From contig NW_023600993.1 of assembly GCF_014898055.3 (NCBI RefSeq), forward strand, positions 19,558,850 to 19,622,849: a DNA stretch of 64,000 bases, written 5' to 3'. How positions within the stretch are numbered: the stretch's first letter is position 1; each line of letters opens with the position of its first letter. Under the pieces are notes generated by a model, which saw nothing but the letters and a program-made list of their open reading frames with translations, was not told the origin of the DNA and searched no databases. The stretch comes from Talpa occidentalis (lineage: Eukaryota; Chordata; Mammalia; Eulipotyphla; Talpidae). The position numbers and the translations under genes are program-made. Of this stretch, positions 60,291 through 64,000 are shown piece by piece.

Positions 60291-60999
60291 ATGATGCAAG
60301 TAGAACAACGATCAAGTAGAGAAGAGAAATCTGAGCATGAAGGGAAATGAAGACAACCACTGTAGCACAGGCCTTGAGCAGACTAGTGGGAATGGATTGT
60401 AAAACTCAGGAGACCTCACCTGGGAGCTTGGAAAATACAACCCCAAATAGAGAGAAGGTACAAGATGTAGACCCGCTGGTCATTAGAAGGCAAACAGTGC
60501 TGGGATCCATGAATAGAAGCACACTGAAAATATTCTTTGTGTGAAAGTTTATGCCAATGTTACATTTTCTGGAAACGTTAAATTTCTGAGAAAAGTTAGT
60601 CTTGTACATTATTCAAAGTGTTTTAGTAGTCATTTTTAGGGGAAGGAACTGGCCAATAACTGATTATAAGACACTCAAGGAATGCCAAGTGTTTTTAGTG
60701 AAACGTTTTTCAAAAATTTTCATTTTTATGAGTAAAGATGTTAAAGCATCTTTCCAGTCAGAAAATACAGACAACATCCTATAAAGTGATGATAAGTCTG
60801 CAGACTGTGTTATTTACTTTGGGTATAAAGGTCCGTTCCACAGAAAAAGCATTGTTTTCTACAGAAGTTTCAGTGAAAAATACAAAGTCACACATTAGAT
60901 TTATATAACTATTTCTCCCTTTTTTTACTTACTATTTTTGCTAACAAAAATCAAATGATACACATAAACACAATTAAAATACCCCTTTACCATCATCTG
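60291..60999. other. Unassigned sequence
   Basis: No gene or named repeat. The 65-, 67- and 60-codon frames at 60347-60784 have no domain. Confidence 0.42.
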
Positions 61000-61790
61000 C
61001 TGGTCCAGCTGTCTCTTCAGAGATAACAGCTGTAAGAGGTTTTGTGTATCTTCTGATCATTTCCCAGTGTTTTTATTCAATATATGCACAATGTGAACAA
61101 TTATACCTATAGAAACAGAGTTTTCTTATATATGTGTTTTTAAAAAGTAAAAAGAAGAGATGTAATCTATGTGTTGCTCTTCCATTTAATTTGTTACCTT
61201 GACAATATGTCTTGGACATCTCCCTATGTGAATCTATATAGAATGAACTATCCAACCTTCTCAACCCTTTGTTAACATGGCAGTGTATAGAAATAGTATA
61301 TTTCCTTTTAACCATGCTTCTCTTGAAAGTTATTTAGGTTTTTCTCAATTTTTTTTTTTGTTGTTGTTGCCTAGTCAACAAGCCTCGTGTCACCCTCCTT
61401 GGGCACCTGTTCAATGGTTTCTCTGAGTGGAGGGGGAGGCAGGCGGTGGAGTACTCATTGTGGGGACACATTGCTAATCTAACTGCTGATGCTGAAATGC
61501 CCTTCAAGGTGATGTGTTGCTTCCACTCTCACCAGCCAGGTGAAAGAAAGCTCCAGTGTCCTCGTTATGTTACTGACATTTAATATCATTATTTTAAGTT
61601 TTGCCGAGATGTGAGAAGCAGTATTTCAACATTGTCCTGAGGTGCAGGTCTGACGTCAGTACTCCCGAGGTTGAGCAACTTGACATTGTTCTCACTTCTG
61701 GATTCCTGTTGCTCACGTTATTGCTTTTGACCATTCTGCCCCTTTGATTGAAATTTTGGTGATCATCAAAGTCTAGAAGAGCTTCTGAGC
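61000..61790 (-). mobile_element. Old LINE-1-like fragment, antisense
   Basis: Weak but ordered similarity to the antisense of old L1M elements: tatttaggtttttctcaatt (about 61331), gaaatgcccttcaaggtgat (about 61494), cttccactctcaccagccag (about 61521), gttttgccgagatgtgagaa (about 61599), cccgaggttgagcaacttga (about 61664) and gttattgcttttgaccattc (about 61718). Very diverged. Confidence 0.6.
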
Positions 61791-61829
61791 CTGTGATTCC
61801 AAGTCTAAGAACAAGTCTCTTCCTTCTAT

Positions 61830-62040
61830 CTTGACTACTTTCAGCTTCATTGAGGTATAATTGACATACAACACTCTAAGTTTAAGGTGTTTAATGTGAT
61901 GATTTTATATACATATATTTTATGAAGTAACTGTCATGACAATTTAGTTAACACATCCATCATATCACACACTTATCATTTGTGTGGTGAGAATTTTTGT
62001 GATCTACTTGTGATAATTTTAGCAAGACCTGCTCATCAAG
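61830..62040 (-). mobile_element. LINE-1 3'UTR fragment, antisense
   Basis: The phrase cttcattgaggtataattga (about 61846) then catacaacactctaagttta and ttaatgtgatgattttatat (about 61893) is the antisense of an old L1M 3' end. Continues to about catcatatcacacacttatc (about 61957). Confidence 0.85.
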
Positions 62041-62439
62041 ATGGAATAGTTCCCAACTCTGAGCTGTTCATGGCTTATGCCTGCTTCAAGTGAGTTTTCT
62101 AACTCGTTGTTATAATAATCCTATAAGATATATTGTGCTTTAGCAATGCCAGATCCAAAATAACCATCCACTGTGTTAATAGTGAGACATAACCAAAAGA
62201 TATTTTCCTTTGGTCAAATTTCCTAGACCTCAATGTCAAAAATTATCCTACCAATTCTCTTTAGAATCTACCAGATGTTTAAAAAGCATAATGATAATAC
62301 AAAAATATTAAATATGCACCATTTATTTTTAAAATCATCCCTAAAACTGAAATTTTAAGTGGTTACTCAATGCTGAAAAAATATCAGAAAGTAAGCTATG
62401 TCATAAAGAGTTAAAATTAAGAACAATAGAAAAAATTAT

Positions 62440-63110
62440 TTAAGGATTGTTGCTGCAATGACCCATAACTGTGGCTCTCTTACATGGAGCACTATTAGCA
62501 TTAAACATTCTTGTTATTCTAAGAATTTTGGCTTGAATTTACCAAAAAACTACCTTAATTATCAGCTTCATGATGGCAATGGGATTTTGACAGGACATTT
62601 ATTCATGTTTCCTGCCTAGATCACAGCTTTGAACCCATGGTCAAAGTCTCATCTCAGTGTGGAAGTGTTGGTAAGATTCACATAATAAACTTTTATCATT
62701 ATTGTGGCTGAGACATCATTTTTCTGTCAGGCTGTGCTGAGCAATCTCATTGAAAATGAATGTTTTCAAAGTAGTATAACTATTGTTGGGGAGAGAGAGA
62801 TCTATTTGGGCAGTTGTAATTACATGTTGCCATAGTGACAATGGACAGACAGAGGAGACTTCTCATGCACTTATTACTTTCCAGGAAAATTCCCATCTGA
62901 TATGATAATTGTCAATGCTTGCTGTCTTCCCTGGGCCAAAGGAGAACCTGACACATTATCACTTCACATATTTTGATTGCACAGCCCTTAATCCATTTTA
63001 TTTGCAGTAGTCATTTCAGAAACATATCAACAAATCTGAGTAAAGGCAGCAAAATTAGAACTAAGTCATCCACTGGGATATGACATTTACCTCTAACTCC
63101 ACAATATCTG
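62440..63110. promoter_or_regulatory. Candidate conserved non-coding element with RFX-like X-box
   Basis: About 670 bp of complex, non-repetitive sequence. At 62826-62839 gttgccatagtgac fits the RFX X-box consensus (GTNRCC, short spacer, RGYAAC) with one mismatch. Other words of regulatory type: ttaattatcag (about 62553), atcacagctttgaacc (about 62621), gataattgtcaatg (about 62903). No coding structure. Function is inference. Confidence 0.4.
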
Positions 63111-63189
63111 GGAGAGAAAGATAGAAAGCTTAGGGCCTCCAAAAGCCCTCACTTGATTTATTCAGATTTTAAAAGTATTGTGATATCTG

Positions 63190-63194
<5 letters not shown>

Positions 63195-63220
<26 letters not shown>
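63195..63220. repeat. (TA)13 microsatellite
   Basis: A pure TA run of 26 bp, likely polymorphic. Confidence 0.95.
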
Positions 63221-63389
63221 CTCACTTAAATTTTAGCACAACCCTAAGAAAAATATACATGCAACAAGGAGCATGAATCTAGATCCATTTGAGTTGAGTA
63301 AAGGAAATCAGAGTCAAGTGACACAAATGAATGTTTCCAACAGATGAAAATAACTTATGGTGATTTTTCAATTTAGAAAATAGAACTAT

Positions 63390-63510
63390 GAGAGACTCTT
63401 CTAGAGTCAATTTTCAGCTCTGCCACTTGCTGGTTGGAAGACCTTAGGCAAATTTCAGTTCTTTCATGTCTGAAATGAAATTTCCCTCTAGCTCTAATTC
63501 TTGATTACTT
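63390..63510 (-). mobile_element. MIR SINE, antisense
   Basis: Antisense MIR words: cagctctgccacttgctggt (about 63415), tggaagaccttaggcaaatt (about 63435), and tgaaatgaaatttccctcta. Confidence 0.78.
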
Positions 63511-63689
63511 ATCTAGAAAAATCCTCCCCATCCAACTGTCCCAAAAAATAGGATTGACTGAATCAGGACTAAGCGAACTTTGTGGGTGACAGCCATGTTC
63601 CATATTTTAGTCGTTGTGGTGGCCATACAGGTGGGTATTTTTGTTAAAACATATGCTGCTCATTTAAAATTTATGTATTTTACTCTCTG

Positions 63690-63800
63690 TAAATGTGCAA
63701 ATGATGTAAAAAGTAAAACTTACTATTCTGAGTCACATTTTACTCATGAGGCAACTGGGACTTGAGAGGTAAAGTGATGATTTGCTCAGTTCTTTGTGGG
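63690..63800 (+). mobile_element. MIR SINE, sense
   Basis: The words attttactcatgaggcaact (about 63737) and gggacttgagaggtaaagtg (about 63757) match the MIR core (attttacagatgaggaaact, then 'gaggcacagagaggttaagt'). Confidence 0.75.
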
Positions 63801-64000
63801 AACTGGAAAACCTATGTTATCCAATGAGAATTACAATTTTATCTTTTGAAAAGTAGTAAGATTTTTACCATAACATTAACTATGAGCCTAAAGCTTTTGC
63901 ACTTACTACATTAGAATAAAGCAAAACAAAAATGAAAAAATATTTCCACATTCTGCTCTGTTACAGGCTCATTTACATATTACACAGGTAACTAGCAATG

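Noticed and set aside
1..64000. CRISPR arrays, operons, bacterial promoters or phage-like modules
   Set aside because: The composition, repeat families and lack of dense coding show mammalian nuclear DNA. The only regularly spaced repeats are microsatellites and short tandem duplications.

Overview
This is mammalian nuclear DNA: AT-rich, CpG-poor, and made of interspersed repeats of several ages separated by unique sequence. I found no protein-coding gene, no spliced exon, no structural RNA gene and no CRISPR array. All long open frames are short and lie in repeats, low-complexity tracts or sequence without coding character. The window looks like a gene desert or the inside of a very long intron.

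The organism is a placental mammal. Placental-wide repeats (MIR, L2, MER5A, MER20, MLT1, old L1) form the ancient layer. A younger layer holds L1 elements and a tRNA-derived SINE whose 3' end reads roughly 'tgtaccccggttcttgtata' followed by (AAAT)n. This SINE is not Alu, B1/B2, carnivore SINEC, equine ERE, cetacean CHR or vespertilionid VES. Together with young L1s it suggests a laurasiatherian, perhaps a rhinolophoid bat, but that assignment is tentative and rests on recall, not on a search.

Layout. 0-2.1 kb: a solo LTR and a 5'-inverted (twin-primed) L1, with a 133-bp identical direct repeat on both sides of the LTR. 2.1-5.9 kb: unique AT-rich DNA with one perfect hairpin. 5.9-7.2 kb: old antisense L1. 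9-22 kb: three complete SINEs, one truncated SINE, MIR and L2 relics. 22-25 kb: a block that looks like a conserved element, then an old MIR split by an L1 5'-end-only insertion, then an MLT1 LTR. 25-34 kb: mostly unique DNA with MER5A, a CpG-clustered block at 32.5 kb and an orphan L1 scrap. 34-38 kb: a young SINE, L1 pieces and a polypyrimidine tract. 38-50 kb: MIR, MER20, an L1 3' end and a (GT)n microsatellite. 50-54 kb: MER5 copies, a CTCF-like site, a long L2 and a young L1 3' end. 54-64 kb: unique DNA, a 1.3-kb antisense L2, old L1 and another block that looks like a regulatory element, with an RFX-like X-box.

No genes here work together. The informative content is the history of retrotransposon insertion and a few candidate cis-regulatory blocks. 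The most unusual objects are the L1 5'-end-only insertion at 24.1-24.5 kb, which has a target-site duplication but no poly(A), and the 133-bp duplication flanking the solo LTR at 0.5-1.2 kb. Repeat boundaries are by eye, usually good to about 10-30 bp, and better where a target-site duplication is given.
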